Program-made: the position numbers and the translations under genes
The notes under the pieces: model-generated
The model's database searches: none
Told to the model about the DNA's origin: nothing
The model's input: the letters and a program-made list of their open reading frames with translations, nothing else
Shown here: positions 1 through 9,514 of the stretch, piece by piece
Layout: each line of letters begins with the position of its first letter
Numbering within the stretch: the first letter of the stretch is position 1
Source: Thalassotalea sp. PS06
GTDB lineage: Bacteria > Pseudomonadota > Gammaproteobacteria > Enterobacterales > Alteromonadaceae
Length of the DNA stretch: 64,000 nucleotides
Assembly: GCF_007197775.1 (NCBI RefSeq)
Contig: NZ_CP041638.1
Span: 930,001-994,000, forward strand
Direction of reading: 5' to 3'

Positions 1-104
1 AGGAATGGCGCGTTGCGCTGGATACTTGAAACAACCGATGGTTGGAAATGACTTCTTCTTTCCACCTTCCTCTTCCACCAGCGCAGCTTACCTCTTCTAG
101 TTTT
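1..104. other. Left-edge noncoding segment
   Basis: This is the segment downstream of the minus-strand kinase gene. I see no gene, hairpin or repeat in it that can be supported. Confidence 0.5.
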
Positions 105-3100
105 CTACTTCACCAACTGCTTAATCGTACGCTTCAATGCCGCGGGTTTTACCGGTTTATTTAAAAACTGGAATCCCTGGGAGCGAATTTCTTCACGAAT
201 TTCTTCACTGTGATCGGCACTATTCATGATGATTGGGATATCGGTATCCAATTCTTGGTGGATAAATTTCACCACGTCAAGCCCGGTAACACCATCGTCG
301 AGGTGGTAGTCGGCGATAATCAGGTTGGGTTGTTGTTGCTCGGTCACCTGCAACGCCGTTTGCTGATCTTTCGCCTGCCATGCCTGACAGCCCCATTCAC
401 TCAAACGCTTATCCATGGCGCCTAACACCGCATCATCATTATCGATAACTAATACCTTCAGCGATTGTAGGTCCTGACGGTTAACCGGGGTTATCGATTC
501 ACTGGCGCTTGGCTGTTCGGTAAGAGTAATAATCGGAAGCTGAATGGTAAATTCACTGCCGATGCCATAGGTGGAGTTTAAGGTCAGTTCGATACCAAGA
601 ATTTTACAGATCCTTGAGGTGATCGCCAGACCCAGTCCCAACCCTTGTTCTTTATTTTGATTGATTTGTTCAAAGTCATTAAAAATACGTTGCTGGTCTT
701 CTTCCCGGATACCAATACCACTGTCTTTGATACTCAAAAATATACTGGCATCCTGACGTTTTAGTGTTAGTTCGACTTTACCTTTTTCTGTGTAACGAAT
801 GGCATTGGTCAATAGGTTTTGAATGACCCGTCGTAATAAGTTTTTATCGCTACGTGTCCCGACATTATCAAAATCAGCCTTGAACTGCAGGCCTTTTTCC
901 TCGGCCAGTACGTTAAATTCTTCACAAATAGGGGATAAGAATGTGCCCAGATAAAAATCATCGATGTGCGGGCTTATGGTGCCGGCATCGAGTTTGGTCA
1001 ATTCTAGAATTGAGGATAATAATTGTTCGGCATTTTCCAGAGAGTGGCTGATATTCTTGCTCAGTTCCCGGGTTTCTTCATTATCACTCTTTTCCTGCAA
1101 TATTGACGAAAATAGATTGGCGGCATTAAAGGGCTGCAACAAGTCATGGCTCAACGCAGCAAAGTAGCGGGATTTATTAATATTTGCCTGCTCGGCATCC
1201 TGCTTGGCTTCCCCTAAGGCTTTGTTGAGTCGTTGCAAATCTTCGGTGCGTTGTTCTACGCGGCTTTCCAGATGCGCATTGATTTCTTCCAGGGCTTTTT
1301 GGGTATTAACAAACTCGGTAATGTCGGCGTAGGTAGTAACGAAGCCGCCACCAGGTAACGGATTACCGTTCATCTCATATACCTTGCCAGACTTTTGTAT
1401 CCGCTGGAATTTATAGTGAATGCCCTGGCGCAAAAAGGTAATACGTTTTTCCACTTCCTGCTGTTTAGGGCTATCGCCAAAGAAACCACGGTTAGCATTA
1501 AAGCGGATAATTTCCTCCACCGGGCGGCCGACATAGATCTCCTGCTCCGGGTAATTGAACATTTCGATATAGCGTCGATTCCAGGCAACAAGCCGCAGCT
1601 CTTTATCGACCACGGAGATACCCTGATTGACATTTTGAATGGTGGCCTGCAACAAGGAACGATTGAAACGCAATAATTCACTGGCTTCATCAACGATATC
1701 AACCACATCATTAACCAAGGCCTGACGCTGACTTTTGGCGGAATTGAGCAGCAATCTCGCCGATGGACCACCGATTACCCCTGCAAGTTCCTGCTCGACA
1801 ATAGCCTCTAATTCACCGGTTATGGTGTATTCGTCGTGTAGCTGTTTATGCGGGTAATGTTTATTAAGCAAGCGATTGGCATAGGCTTTACCAAAGAACC
1901 GTCCGAGAACGGCACGCACATCACCAAGGGTAAGCGGGGTAACGCCGCCGTAGGATAAGTTGTCTGCGTCCAGCTTAGTGCTGATGTAATTTCGAGCCTG
2001 AACCTGCTCACTCATCGAAGGAGACGATGTCAGGCTGAAATAGATGAACACCAGAATATTCAGACCAAGACTCATCAATACGCCGTGAGAGATAAAATCG
2101 ATTTGTATCCCAAATAATGCTGTCGGTGTTAACCACTCCTGAGCAAATAAACCGTGGGCAAAATAATATTGATAGAATTGTGTATCCTGAAACATTGATG
2201 GCAATAGCAAGGTGTAGGCCCAAATCAAGGTGCCGACAACGATACTGCGATAAGCCGCCTTATGATTTGCCTTTGACCAAACCAGGCCAAGGATCATGGC
2301 CGGTGCAAACTGAGCGACTAAGGTCATCGCCATTAATCCCGTTACTGCCAATAATTCGGAATTGGATATCGATTGATAGTAGGCCCAGGCGGCAATAAGA
2401 ATGATGGCGATGGTAATACGCCTGATGATCAGCAGTCTGTCAGGACTTAATTGCTGACTACCGAGCAAGGTGCGCCGGCTTCCTTGTTCTCGGGCGAGAA
2501 GCTTAGGAGTGATCAGGTCATTAGAAACCATGATACTTAATACGATAGTGGCAACGATCACCATGGATGTAGCCGCCGAAAAACCGCCAAGGTAAGACAC
2601 CAAAATCATAAAATCATTGTTGGCATAGATGGGGAGTTGCAGCATGAATGAATCACTACCGACACTTTGATCGGCAAAGGTGATAAGGCCGGCAAAAGCA
2701 ATTGGCAACGCAAATATATTTAAGGCAATTAAAAATACCGGAAACAACCAGCGGGCACTGTTTAGCTCTGACTCACTTTTTTGTTCGATAAACGCCATAT
2801 GGAACTGCCTTGGCAGACAGAACATCATTAATACCCCCAGCAGGGTTTGCGTCAGGTACACGTAACCTGGAGGTGGTGAAATCGATTTGATAGCCTGGTG
2901 CTCATAAGCCGCATCAAGGAGTTCGGCAGGTGAAGAAAATATCCAGAAACAGACAAATATGCCAACCAATAAAAAGGTAAATAGTTTGACGATGGATTCA
3001 AAACCAATGGCTAGCAACAGACCAGGGTTTTGCTCCGATGGTCGAATACGACGAGTACCGAAGAGAATGGCAAATATTGCCAGCATGACGGTGAACACTA

Positions 3101-3569
3101 GTGAAATATCAACCCACCCGGATATCGATTGATATTGGGTTACCGCGGTAAAACTATCTGTCATCGCCCGTAATTGCAGAGCGATGTAGGGGATGATAGC
3201 GCATACCGAAACCAGGGTGATTAAGCCCGCCAGGCGGGTGGATTTTCCGTATCGGGAGGAGATGAAATCGGCGAGTGATGTTAGCGATTGCTGGCGGCAA
3301 ATTTTTGCGACTTTTAATACCAGAGGCCAGGCAAAGATAAAGGCGATAATAGCGCCTGCGTAAGTCGGTGTTAACCACCATCCGGTAGTGGCTGCTTGTC
3401 CGGTAACCCCGAAAAATGCCCAGGACGTACAATAAACGCCGAGCCCGAGACTGTATACGACAGGCTTAAAACGCTTGGGTAATTGGTACTTATCGCCAAT
3501 AAATGCGATAAAGAATAACAGCGACAGATAACAAACTGTCACCGTGATCAGCAGGGAAATGGGCAACAT
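105..3569 (-). CDS. Sodium:solute symporter-hybrid histidine kinase (CbrA-like)
   Basis: This inner-membrane sensor has an N-terminal sodium:solute symporter-type region of about 13 membrane helices (residues ~1-520). A PAS domain follows (~650-755), then a coiled linker, a histidine-kinase core with H-box HDLLQP (His near residue 808), an ATPase domain with GLGLGLAI, and a C-terminal receiver (Asp near 1087 in IIADYHLDD). That order is typical of the CbrA-like family, which couples nutrient sensing or uptake to carbon and nitrogen control. The receiver makes it a hybrid kinase, unlike Pseudomonas CbrA. The first possible start is GTG at 3572; the adjacent ATG at 3569 is preferred. No cognate regulator gene lies next to it. 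The ligand cannot be told from sequence. Confidence 0.9.
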   Translation of the reverse strand: MLPISLLITVTVCYLSLLFFIAFIGDKYQLPKRFKPVVYSLGLGVYCTSWAFFGVTGQAATTGWWLTPTYAGAIIAFIFAWPLVLKVAKICRQQSLTSLADFISSRYGKSTRLAGLITLVSVCAIIPYIALQLRAMTDSFTAVTQYQSISGWVDISLVFTVMLAIFAILFGTRRIRPSEQNPGLLLAIGFESIVKLFTFLLVGIFVCFWIFSSPAELLDAAYEHQAIKSISPPPGYVYLTQTLLGVLMMFCLPRQFHMAFIEQKSESELNSARWLFPVFLIALNIFALPIAFAGLITFADQSVGSDSFMLQLPIYANNDFMILVSYLGGFSAATSMVIVATIVLSIMVSNDLITPKLLAREQGSRRTLLGSQQLSPDRLLIIRRITIAIILIAAWAYYQSISNSELLAVTGLMAMTLVAQFAPAMILGLVWSKANHKAAYRSIVVGTLIWAYTLLLPSMFQDTQFYQYYFAHGLFAQEWLTPTALFGIQIDFISHGVLMSLGLNILVFIYFSLTSSPSMSEQVQARNYISTKLDADNLSYGGVTPLTLGDVRAVLGRFFGKAYANRLLNKHYPHKQLHDEYTITGELEAIVEQELAGVIGGPSARLLLNSAKSQRQALVNDVVDIVDEASELLRFNRSLLQATIQNVNQGISVVDKELRLVAWNRRYIEMFNYPEQEIYVGRPVEEIIRFNANRGFFGDSPKQQEVEKRITFLRQGIHYKFQRIQKSGKVYEMNGNPLPGGGFVTTYADITEFVNTQKALEEINAHLESRVEQRTEDLQRLNKALGEAKQDAEQANINKSRYFAALSHDLLQPFNAANLFSSILQEKSDNEETRELSKNISHSLENAEQLLSSILELTKLDAGTISPHIDDFYLGTFLSPICEEFNVLAEEKGLQFKADFDNVGTRSDKNLLRRVIQNLLTNAIRYTEKGKVELTLKRQDASIFLSIKDSGIGIREEDQQRIFNDFEQINQNKEQGLGLGLAITSRICKILGIELTLNSTYGIGSEFTIQLPIITLTEQPSASESITPVNRQDLQSLKVLVIDNDDAVLGAMDKRLSEWGCQAWQAKDQQTALQVTEQQQPNLIIADYHLDDGVTGLDVVKFIHQELDTDIPIIMNSADHSEEIREEIRSQGFQFLNKPVKPAALKRTIKQLVK

Positions 3570-3642
3570 CACTACGACTTCTTGGTTTTATTTTTATACC
3601 CATACTAGCGAAATATTTTAAGATGTCATCTATTACTCTCAA

Positions 3643-5124
3643 TTAACAATGTCCGCCCCGGCTACTGCGATACGAGGCTTGTCGATACATCAATATAAGT
3701 ATGAGAAAACTAAGTAGGTTAAACGTAATACTCGCCCCGCCATCATCACTGGTCGTGCTCTTGCTGGCATCAAATGGAAACGCATCCTGATTATCACCGA
3801 TACCGTCGTTGTCAGAGTCTTTCGATTCAGAACTATCCAGCGGAAACGCATCGCTGTTATCGCCCACACCATCGTTGTCACTATCAAACCATTCTAACGG
3901 GTTTAACGGAAACGCATCTTCGTTATCCGGGTAGGAGTCGTTGTCGTCGTCATCATCAATGGTATTTTCCAGACCGTCGTTATCAAAATCATCCGATGTG
4001 GCTGGCGGAACCTGTTCATCCGGTGGATCGATATCATTGGGATCGCCTTCGAGTAAACCGATACTGTAGTGGAAGGGGGTGAAGTTATTCTGAGGATTAA
4101 CGTCAATATCATTGGAGTTGGCCTGAATATCGATAATGATCCGATATTCTTCGCCCGGCGGATACTCGTCACTAAAAGGCATCACTAAGCGTTTACTTAA
4201 TAACTGGCTTTCAGAATGGTTAACCGTAGGGCTGATAAAATGTTCGCCTATGGGAAGTTGTAGGTCGGCATTAAAGCCTTGTAAGTCATATTCATCGGCA
4301 TTAACTAAGTAAAAAGATGCTGTCGCATTAGTTTTGATTGAACCCAAATCCAGATATACAAAGCTGATTTCTATACTTTTCCCTTGTCGGATTCGAGTCG
4401 ATGGCGGTCGGGGAAGAGGCGTATTGAAACGACCGTTACTGCTGCTTTGATATAACGAAATGGCTAAATCCAGAGCTTGCTCTGATGAGGTGTATAAATC
4501 GCGGATGCCGGCAACTTCATCGGCAACGGGAATGCGCTCATATAAATAACCTACGCTTGGTCCTGGTGAGCTAGGTCTCAGATTTGAAGGGGCAGGCAAA
4601 TTACCGGTTTCGTGATCCAGGCCTGACATGTGGCCAAGCTCATGGATAAGTACGGATTGCAGATTATGGCGTCTGGCGTTCAGATCCTGCTGAGTTAAAG
4701 CCGGGTTTTTATCTTCCGTCAACCATCCATAGCTGCTGTTCAGGCTGATATCGGCCTCGGAAAATTCACAACGGCTCTGGAAATATTCGAATTGAGTTAT
4801 CCCTAAGGTATCTGAGTCTAAATCATCGCTGAAATAGATTTTATTTATACCGTCGCCCAAAGACGAAGAGGTGAAGCTATCGCTGGTTATGGCATATTCA
4901 AGATTACTGCCAATGATCCGGTTCCAGGCTTGGATCGAGTCAATCGCCGTTTGTCTGAAGGCGGAGTCTGCGGGAAAGGAGATATCCGATAGGCTGATGG
5001 TGGTTGTTCCATTTGGCCAATGTAAAGCACCTTGACCATTGTTGCAGGTATAATACTGGCTGGCCTGTACGGAGGTCAGTGGTAATAGGATAAAACAAAC
5101 GATTGTTAAGATATTGTACTTCAT
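3643..5124 (-). CDS. Secreted matrixin-type zinc metalloprotease with GlyGly-CTERM-like tail
   Basis: This 493-aa protein has an N-terminal signal peptide (cleavage likely after VQA). Its catalytic domain has the metzincin zinc motif HELGHMSGLDH near residue 160 (HExxHxxGxxH). An Asn/Asp-rich central region follows, then thrombospondin-type-3-like calcium repeats (DSDNDGVGD and DSDNDGIGD) around residues 415-455. The end is a DDGGAS motif, a hydrophobic helix and a short basic tail, resembling GlyGly-CTERM, the sorting signal handled by rhombosortase. The protein is therefore probably surface-anchored or released after processing. The start ATG at 5124 overlaps the stop of the upstream gene by 4 bases (ATGA), so translation is probably coupled. 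The substrate is unknown. Confidence 0.85.
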   Translation of the reverse strand: MKYNILTIVCFILLPLTSVQASQYYTCNNGQGALHWPNGTTTISLSDISFPADSAFRQTAIDSIQAWNRIIGSNLEYAITSDSFTSSSLGDGINKIYFSDDLDSDTLGITQFEYFQSRCEFSEADISLNSSYGWLTEDKNPALTQQDLNARRHNLQSVLIHELGHMSGLDHETGNLPAPSNLRPSSPGPSVGYLYERIPVADEVAGIRDLYTSSEQALDLAISLYQSSSNGRFNTPLPRPPSTRIRQGKSIEISFVYLDLGSIKTNATASFYLVNADEYDLQGFNADLQLPIGEHFISPTVNHSESQLLSKRLVMPFSDEYPPGEEYRIIIDIQANSNDIDVNPQNNFTPFHYSIGLLEGDPNDIDPPDEQVPPATSDDFDNDGLENTIDDDDDNDSYPDNEDAFPLNPLEWFDSDNDGVGDNSDAFPLDSSESKDSDNDGIGDNQDAFPFDASKSTTSDDGGASITFNLLSFLILILMYRQASYRSSRGGHC

Positions 5125-5804
5125 TGCCCTCTCATTATTGCTTCACTTGTCTGACGATTAGGGAGAGAAAAGCTGCGAGGCTCGACACTTTCCAGCGGTT
5201 GTTGTGATTTTGCCGTCGGAAAGGCTTTAATTTGTTCGATAAATGAAGATGCCAGCAAAGGCGGTGAATTTGCATCAAAGGTCTCGGGTTGTGGGGCACC
5301 AACAACTATCATATTTGGCGTAACCAATCGATTGACTACAATCTGGTCGTTAACGATATCGACAACGGGGTTTGTCTGGTAATCGAGGATCCGGTTTTCT
5401 TTAATAATAAACATTCCCTGGCCCCACCCGCTCAATGGCACCATGCGTTTGCCATTGCCCTGCAAAAACAGAATCAGTTGTTGCGAGAGATGAAATTCAG
5501 GAGAACCCTGAATTTTCTGTACCAGTCCGTTTACTTCACCGCCATGGAAAGCAAGGGTAAACTCAGCGCCAGCATACTCACCTTTCAGCAGTTCTAAATC
5601 GCTCAAGGTGACAAAGCTGACAATAGTGCCGTTTTCCATTCTACGACTGCTAATTTCTGAAACCTGTCCCTTTAAAATCGCATCGGCGTTGTGCATGAGG
5701 TCGCTGAATGAGCGATATTTCACCGCTGTTGCCTGAACATGATTGCAGGCCAGGATGCTGGTGATAAAAACAATAAACAGAGAAATAAGTCGGCGATGCA
5801 TCAT
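5121..5804 (-). CDS. Secreted protein of unknown function, coupled to the matrixin protease
   Basis: This 227-aa protein has an N-terminal signal peptide (hydrophobic stretch LISLFIVFITSILA, then a likely cleavage near VQA). The mature part contains a segment reading DAILKGQVSEISSR and beta-rich sequence, but I recognise no family with confidence. Its stop overlaps the protease start by 4 bases, so the two are one operon. It may be a partner, inhibitor or co-secreted factor of the protease; that is inference from position only. Two ATG codons lie at the start (5804 and 5801). The leader upstream holds three predicted stem-loops. Confidence 0.7.
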   Translation of the reverse strand: MMHRRLISLFIVFITSILACNHVQATAVKYRSFSDLMHNADAILKGQVSEISSRRMENGTIVSFVTLSDLELLKGEYAGAEFTLAFHGGEVNGLVQKIQGSPEFHLSQQLILFLQGNGKRMVPLSGWGQGMFIIKENRILDYQTNPVVDIVNDQIVVNRLVTPNMIVVGAPQPETFDANSPPLLASSFIEQIKAFPTAKSQQPLESVEPRSFSLPNRQTSEAIMRGQ

Positions 5805-6183
5805 AGAGTCAAATCTCGTTATCGAACAAAAAATTACTCAGTAGCTGCACTTTAAAACGCTTTGTCAGAATGCATTTGGCAGAACTTGCCTGTCAGGACA
5901 AAGAAAGATTACTGAAATGTTTATCTTCCGTTGATATCAAAAGACCCGTCGGCAATGCTTGCCAGGGTTATTCCTGTTATGGACAAATCGGTAGAGTTGC
6001 CGCAGTCAAGCCCGCGGTGATTTCCGATTTGTTATTAATTTAACTTGATTGGTATTAGTTTAGCTCAAAGGCAGGAAAGTGATCGCTAGCAATTAATAAT
6101 ATTGCCTTACGAGAATTATCTGAGGATTACAAAACCGACAGCACGTTTACGTTTGCTGCCGGTGAGGCATCAATTAGGTTTGC
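5805..6183. other. 379-base intergenic leader with stem-loops
   Basis: This gap lies upstream of the matrixin operon and downstream of the YdcH-family gene. It holds three inverted repeats: 5861-5902 (TTTGTC/GACAAA enclosing GGCA/TGCC), 5944-5968 (ACCC/GGGT enclosing GGCAA/TTGCC), and 5984-6031 (CAAATCGG/CCGATTTG enclosing CCGC/GCGG). A lone GATTGGTAT motif near 6047-6056 matches the end of the dispersed repeat family seen elsewhere in the window. No riboswitch class I know fits. Confidence 0.4.
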
Positions 6184-6423
6184 TTATTCTGCTTTTAAGC
6201 GTGCATAGAGCACGTCTTTCAAAGCTGCCCGGTGTTTTTTCATTTCGTTGAAATGCTCGTCATCGGTGGGCACATTGTTTTGTTCCAGCGTCCGAATTTG
6301 TTTGTCGAGTTGATGATATTCGTCACTTTGAGTTTTAAAAGCGTCATCGCTAGTCTTCAGGGTTTGAATTTTTTCTGCGTATTCAGGAAAGTCTAAATCG
6401 AGGGCGTGATTTTCAATGGGCAT
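6184..6423 (-). CDS. YdcH-family (DUF465) small protein
   Basis: This small charged, helical protein of about 79 aa matches the YdcH/DUF465 pattern: a short coiled coil with a repeated Leu/Asp spacing, a central LDKQIRTLE, and an ending in LKDVLYARL. The family is widespread in proteobacteria and its function is not known. The ATG at 6423 is preferred over an upstream TTG at 6429 because an AAGG ribosome-binding site sits about 10 bases before it. It is transcribed alone. Confidence 0.8.
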   Translation of the reverse strand: MPIENHALDLDFPEYAEKIQTLKTSDDAFKTQSDEYHQLDKQIRTLEQNNVPTDDEHFNEMKKHRAALKDVLYARLKAE

Positions 6424-6594
6424 AGGCAACCTTCGTCAATTCGTACGGATAAAAGTCATAGCTGAAAGAAAGTATAGGCAAGATTTTTCATAGCACGAAA
6501 GCATGTTGTTATTTTCTCGGTCGAATTTGTATGGCTTTCATCCTTGCATTTTCCTTTTTTGGTATATGCTTAACTTTTGTTTGGGAGTAAATTA

Positions 6595-7380
6595 ATGGCT
6601 ATAAATCAATTACTAACTGCTGCCAGCCAGCACTTACTAACCACTACTCGTCGGTCGTTAATTTCGACATCAAGAATGGTGCGAAGTACCGTTGTAATGA
6701 GCCTGTCATTGATGCTGTTGGCATGTTCGTCTGAACCACCATCATTCCAAACCGGCCCGGATAAAGAAGTGAATGAAGCGGGCCTGACTCGAATTGATAA
6801 TTCATCTATGGACTTGTCCTATGCCCGTGAAAACGTCGATTGGAGTAAGTATCACAAAATCATGTTTTCGGAGGTTAACGTCAATAATAACCATCCCGAA
6901 GATTACCGCCCGCCAAGCATTGATCCAAGAACTGACGGACCCAACGCTACGTATGAGTTGGATGACGACGCGCTAAGGAAAATGGGTGAAGAATTCTTAA
7001 AGGTTGCTCACACTGTGTTCGATGAAGAACAGCCTTTTCAAATCGTCAAACAGGCAGATGCTAATACCTTAGTTGTGGCGGTCGAAATTACTGATATTCG
7101 TCTGGCCGCTCCGGTGGAATCTTCACGGCGCAGCTACAATTCCATTGGTGGTACCACCTATACAGAATCTTCCGGTAGCCTGGTTATTGCTGCTGGCGTT
7201 AAAGACGGTGGAACCGGTGAAATCCTGGCTCAGGCACTGGATCGCGGCGCCGCAATCAACCAATGGAAGCAAAACACCAAAGTCTTCAACTGGGGGGATA
7301 TGCGAACCATTTATCGTAACTGGCTTACCACCTTTAAAAATGGATTGATTCGCGCTTCAGCGGATCATCAACAGCAATAA
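6595..7380 (+). CDS. DUF3313-like outer-membrane lipoprotein
   Basis: The protein has a hydrophobic N-terminal segment ending in a lipobox (LLACSS), so it is probably a lipoprotein. The mature domain, with sequence such as DWSKYHKIMF and ALDRGAAINQW, resembles DUF3313 proteins of unknown function. A GGGAGT ribosome-binding site precedes the ATG at 6595. A later ATG at 6676 would give a more typical lipoprotein signal length, and I cannot decide between them. A hairpin at 7468-7491 lies downstream. It is a single gene. Confidence 0.75.
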   Translation: MAINQLLTAASQHLLTTTRRSLISTSRMVRSTVVMSLSLMLLACSSEPPSFQTGPDKEVNEAGLTRIDNSSMDLSYARENVDWSKYHKIMFSEVNVNNNHPEDYRPPSIDPRTDGPNATYELDDDALRKMGEEFLKVAHTVFDEEQPFQIVKQADANTLVVAVEITDIRLAAPVESSRRSYNSIGGTTYTESSGSLVIAAGVKDGGTGEILAQALDRGAAINQWKQNTKVFNWGDMRTIYRNWLTTFKNGLIRASADHQQQ

Positions 7381-7467
7381 AACGCGGTTAATCGTTTGCT
7401 GATTGCGGAATTTTCTGGCGATTAAAGTTTCATCAAATCGCAAACAGCCTGTCACGTCATTGTCATA

Positions 7468-7491
7468 ATGCCCCCTTATTCTTGGGGGCAT
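7468..7491 (+). terminator. Hairpin downstream of the DUF3313-like gene
   Basis: ATGCCCCC and GGGGGCAT form a strong 8-bp stem with an 8-base loop. The downstream sequence is AT-rich but has only a weak T run, so termination is likely rather than certain. Confidence 0.5.
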
Positions 7492-7548
7492 ATTTATATC
7501 AATTTAGACAATACAAGTTCGTCCAGTATTCGCCGCAATTATTGGATA

Positions 7549-7615
7549 ATACCAATCACATTAAATTATTACTCACTCAGTGAGAATTTAAAGGCTTTTA
7601 AGCAAGGCTTGCTAC
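7549..7615. repeat. Partial copy of the ATACCAATC repeat element
   Basis: ATACCAATC is followed by an ATTAAATTATT-type segment, CTCACTCAGTGAG and AATTTAAAGGCTTTTA. It matches, in reverse orientation, the right end of the complete copies at 41616-41890 and 47926-48137. The similarity fades after about 65 bases and no second terminus is seen, so this is a truncated copy. Confidence 0.7.
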
Positions 7616-7656
7616 CATCGATTTATGCAGCCTTTATCAAAATCTAGTGGTGTTAT

Positions 7657-8007
7657 TTGTATTTTGAGCTTGTTAGTGAGTGTTTACATTTAGGGCTGCC
7701 GATATTGACTAAGCCGACTTTGGGGCAAATGGAACAGGTCTCAAATGCTTTAGCGCTGCGACAATTAGGCAAAGCCACGGTTATGAATCACCTGGACAAG
7801 CAAATGATCGGCGACTGGCTTTTAAATGTGTTTGCCTCCGAGGAACTTGAAGCTCAACCATTGCCCGATGTTGCGCTTGCAGTAGTAGAGTGGATCTTAG
7901 GTGTCGACAGGCAGTCAATTAAGGCCCTGTCACAATCTTTGTGGAAGTCGAACTGTCGCAATAATAATGCCCTGACTGTACACAAGAGCACAAAGGTCGT
8001 AATCTAA
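7657..8007 (+). CDS. Hypothetical protein of about 116 aa
   Basis: An open frame starts at TTG 7657, or internally at ATG 7729 (about 92 aa). It gives a plausible soluble sequence with helical segments such as ALALRQLGKATVMNHL and VALAVVEWILGV. I recognise no family. No strong ribosome-binding site precedes either start. It ends 29 bases before the next gene and could be co-transcribed with it. The upstream flank is a truncated repeat element, so the gene may have lost its original 5' end or promoter. Confidence 0.45.
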   Translation: MYFELVSECLHLGLPILTKPTLGQMEQVSNALALRQLGKATVMNHLDKQMIGDWLLNVFASEELEAQPLPDVALAVVEWILGVDRQSIKALSQSLWKSNCRNNNALTVHKSTKVVI

Positions 8008-8036
8008 AATAGTGTAAAAAACCATAAGGTAACACG

Positions 8037-8615
8037 ATGAAAAGATTATTGATCTCAAGTTTGATCGCTTCGGTTGTGATGTTCATCTGGGGCGCTCTAT
8101 TCTGGCAAAGTCCATTGCCATACTCTGCTACAGAAATGGTTAGTGACCAGCGCCAGGTATTGCAGCAGCTCGAACAAACCTTGCCGAATTCAGGTACCTA
8201 TGTTTTACCGTCGGTCATGGTTCCCGATGCGGATATGGATGCGGTGATGGCCATGTATGAGCAAGGCCCTATTGTTATCGCTCAGGTCAGCCCTGGAAGG
8301 CCTGCATTCGATCCGATGATATTTGTTAACGGTCTACTCCATTATTTTGCTATCGCCATGATTCTGGGTTTAGCCATGTTTAAACTTCTACCTAATCAGC
8401 TTGATAGTTTTTCCTCAAAATTTGCGCTTACGGTCTTCGCAGCAACCGTGATGGTAATTTTTAGCCATGGTAGTGAATTGATTTGGTGGGGAATTCCGAA
8501 AGGCTGGACTTTATGGACTGCTTTTTATGAATTTAGCGCCATCTTAATTGGCGGCGCCATTATGGCGAAAGGGGTCAAATCGACTGACCAAGGGGATATA
8601 AAGTCGAAGACTTAA
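8037..8615 (+). CDS. Membrane protein of unknown function
   Basis: This 192-aa protein has an N-terminal hydrophobic helix (residues ~4-24), a periplasmic stretch of about 70 residues, then three further helices (about 100-120, 128-145 and 155-175). I do not recognise a named domain. An AAGGTAAC ribosome-binding site precedes the ATG. It follows the hypothetical gene closely and is followed by a moeB/thiF-type gene that appears to have its own leader. Confidence 0.75.
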   Translation: MKRLLISSLIASVVMFIWGALFWQSPLPYSATEMVSDQRQVLQQLEQTLPNSGTYVLPSVMVPDADMDAVMAMYEQGPIVIAQVSPGRPAFDPMIFVNGLLHYFAIAMILGLAMFKLLPNQLDSFSSKFALTVFAATVMVIFSHGSELIWWGIPKGWTLWTAFYEFSAILIGGAIMAKGVKSTDQGDIKSKT

Positions 8616-8705
8616 ACGGGTGATAACGACCAAACTGGCGTTGGCAAACGGTTGTAAACGATATAATCTTTGCCACTTAACGAAATGAAATAAGGACGTT
8701 TTTGA

Positions 8706-9461
8706 ATGAATGGCGGGAAATTATCAGACAAAGAGCAATTACGCTATTCGCGCCATATCATGCTCGATCAGGTAGGCGAAACCGGACAACTGACGTTAAA
8801 GCAAAGCCACATTATTATTGTAGGGGTTGGCGGTTTAGGTTGTGCGGCAGCTCAGTATTTAGCAGCGGCTGGAGTAGGGCGCCTTACCTTAATCGACCAC
8901 GACAGGGTTGAGCGTAGCAATTTACACCGACAAATTTTATTCAAAGTTAATCATCTTGGTAAAAGCAAAGCCCAGGTAGCCGCCAACCAATTACTCGCTG
9001 CCAATCCCGATATTGCCATAGAAGCGATTGATAAGTCGGTACTAAAGGTAGATCTTTCGCCGCTCTTGGCGTCAAAACCGATGATCCTCGATTGCACGGA
9101 TAACAGTGATTCCAGATATTTTATTAACCAGCTTTGCGTAAAACATGGATTGAAACTGGTGTCTGCGGCGGCGATAAACGGCCAGGGACATTTACTGAGT
9201 TTCGACTTAAGCAATGAACAATCCCCATGTTACGCTTGCCTTTATCCTGAGCCGGTCAATTTACCGCAAAACTGCTCTACGGCCGGGGTTTTAGGGCCAT
9301 TATTGGGAGTTATGGGAAGTTTGCAGGCGACCGAAGCAATACGCCTGCTGCTCGGTAAAACCGAGCATCTTGGCAAACTAACCATGTTCGATGCCTGGCA
9401 GATGAGCTTTAATGCGTTTCAGTTGAATAAGGCAAGCGACTGTCCCCGCTGTTCAAAGTAA
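8706..9461 (+). CDS. moeB: HesA/MoeB/ThiF-family adenylyltransferase
   Basis: This E1-like enzyme adenylates the C-terminal glycine of a ubiquitin-fold sulfur carrier (MoaD or ThiS). The nucleotide-binding GVGGLG motif lies near residues 40-45. An Asp-containing segment and ERSNLHRQ, with the conserved Arg, follow. Two zinc-binding pairs are present: CYAC in the C-terminal half and CPRC at the very end. The length of 251 aa fits MoeB (about 249) and ThiF. No thi or moa gene adjoins it, so the partner cannot be settled. MoeB is the likelier name; the family assignment is firm. Confidence 0.85.
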   Translation: MNGGKLSDKEQLRYSRHIMLDQVGETGQLTLKQSHIIIVGVGGLGCAAAQYLAAAGVGRLTLIDHDRVERSNLHRQILFKVNHLGKSKAQVAANQLLAANPDIAIEAIDKSVLKVDLSPLLASKPMILDCTDNSDSRYFINQLCVKHGLKLVSAAAINGQGHLLSFDLSNEQSPCYACLYPEPVNLPQNCSTAGVLGPLLGVMGSLQATEAIRLLLGKTEHLGKLTMFDAWQMSFNAFQLNKASDCPRCSK

Positions 9462-9483
9462 CCGTTTTAGTGAAACTAAAACG

Positions 9484-9514
9484 AAAAAAGACGCTCAATT
9501 GAGCGTCTTTTTTT
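9484..9514 (+). terminator. Rho-independent terminator after the moeB-type gene
   Basis: AAAGACGCTC and GAGCGTCTTT form a perfect stem around AATT, followed by a T run, about 22 bases after the stop codon. Confidence 0.9.

Noticed and set aside
5935..6035. A cyclic di-GMP (GEMM) riboswitch in the matrixin leader
   Set aside because: The conserved GGCAAACC and ACGCAAAGCC cores are not present on either strand.
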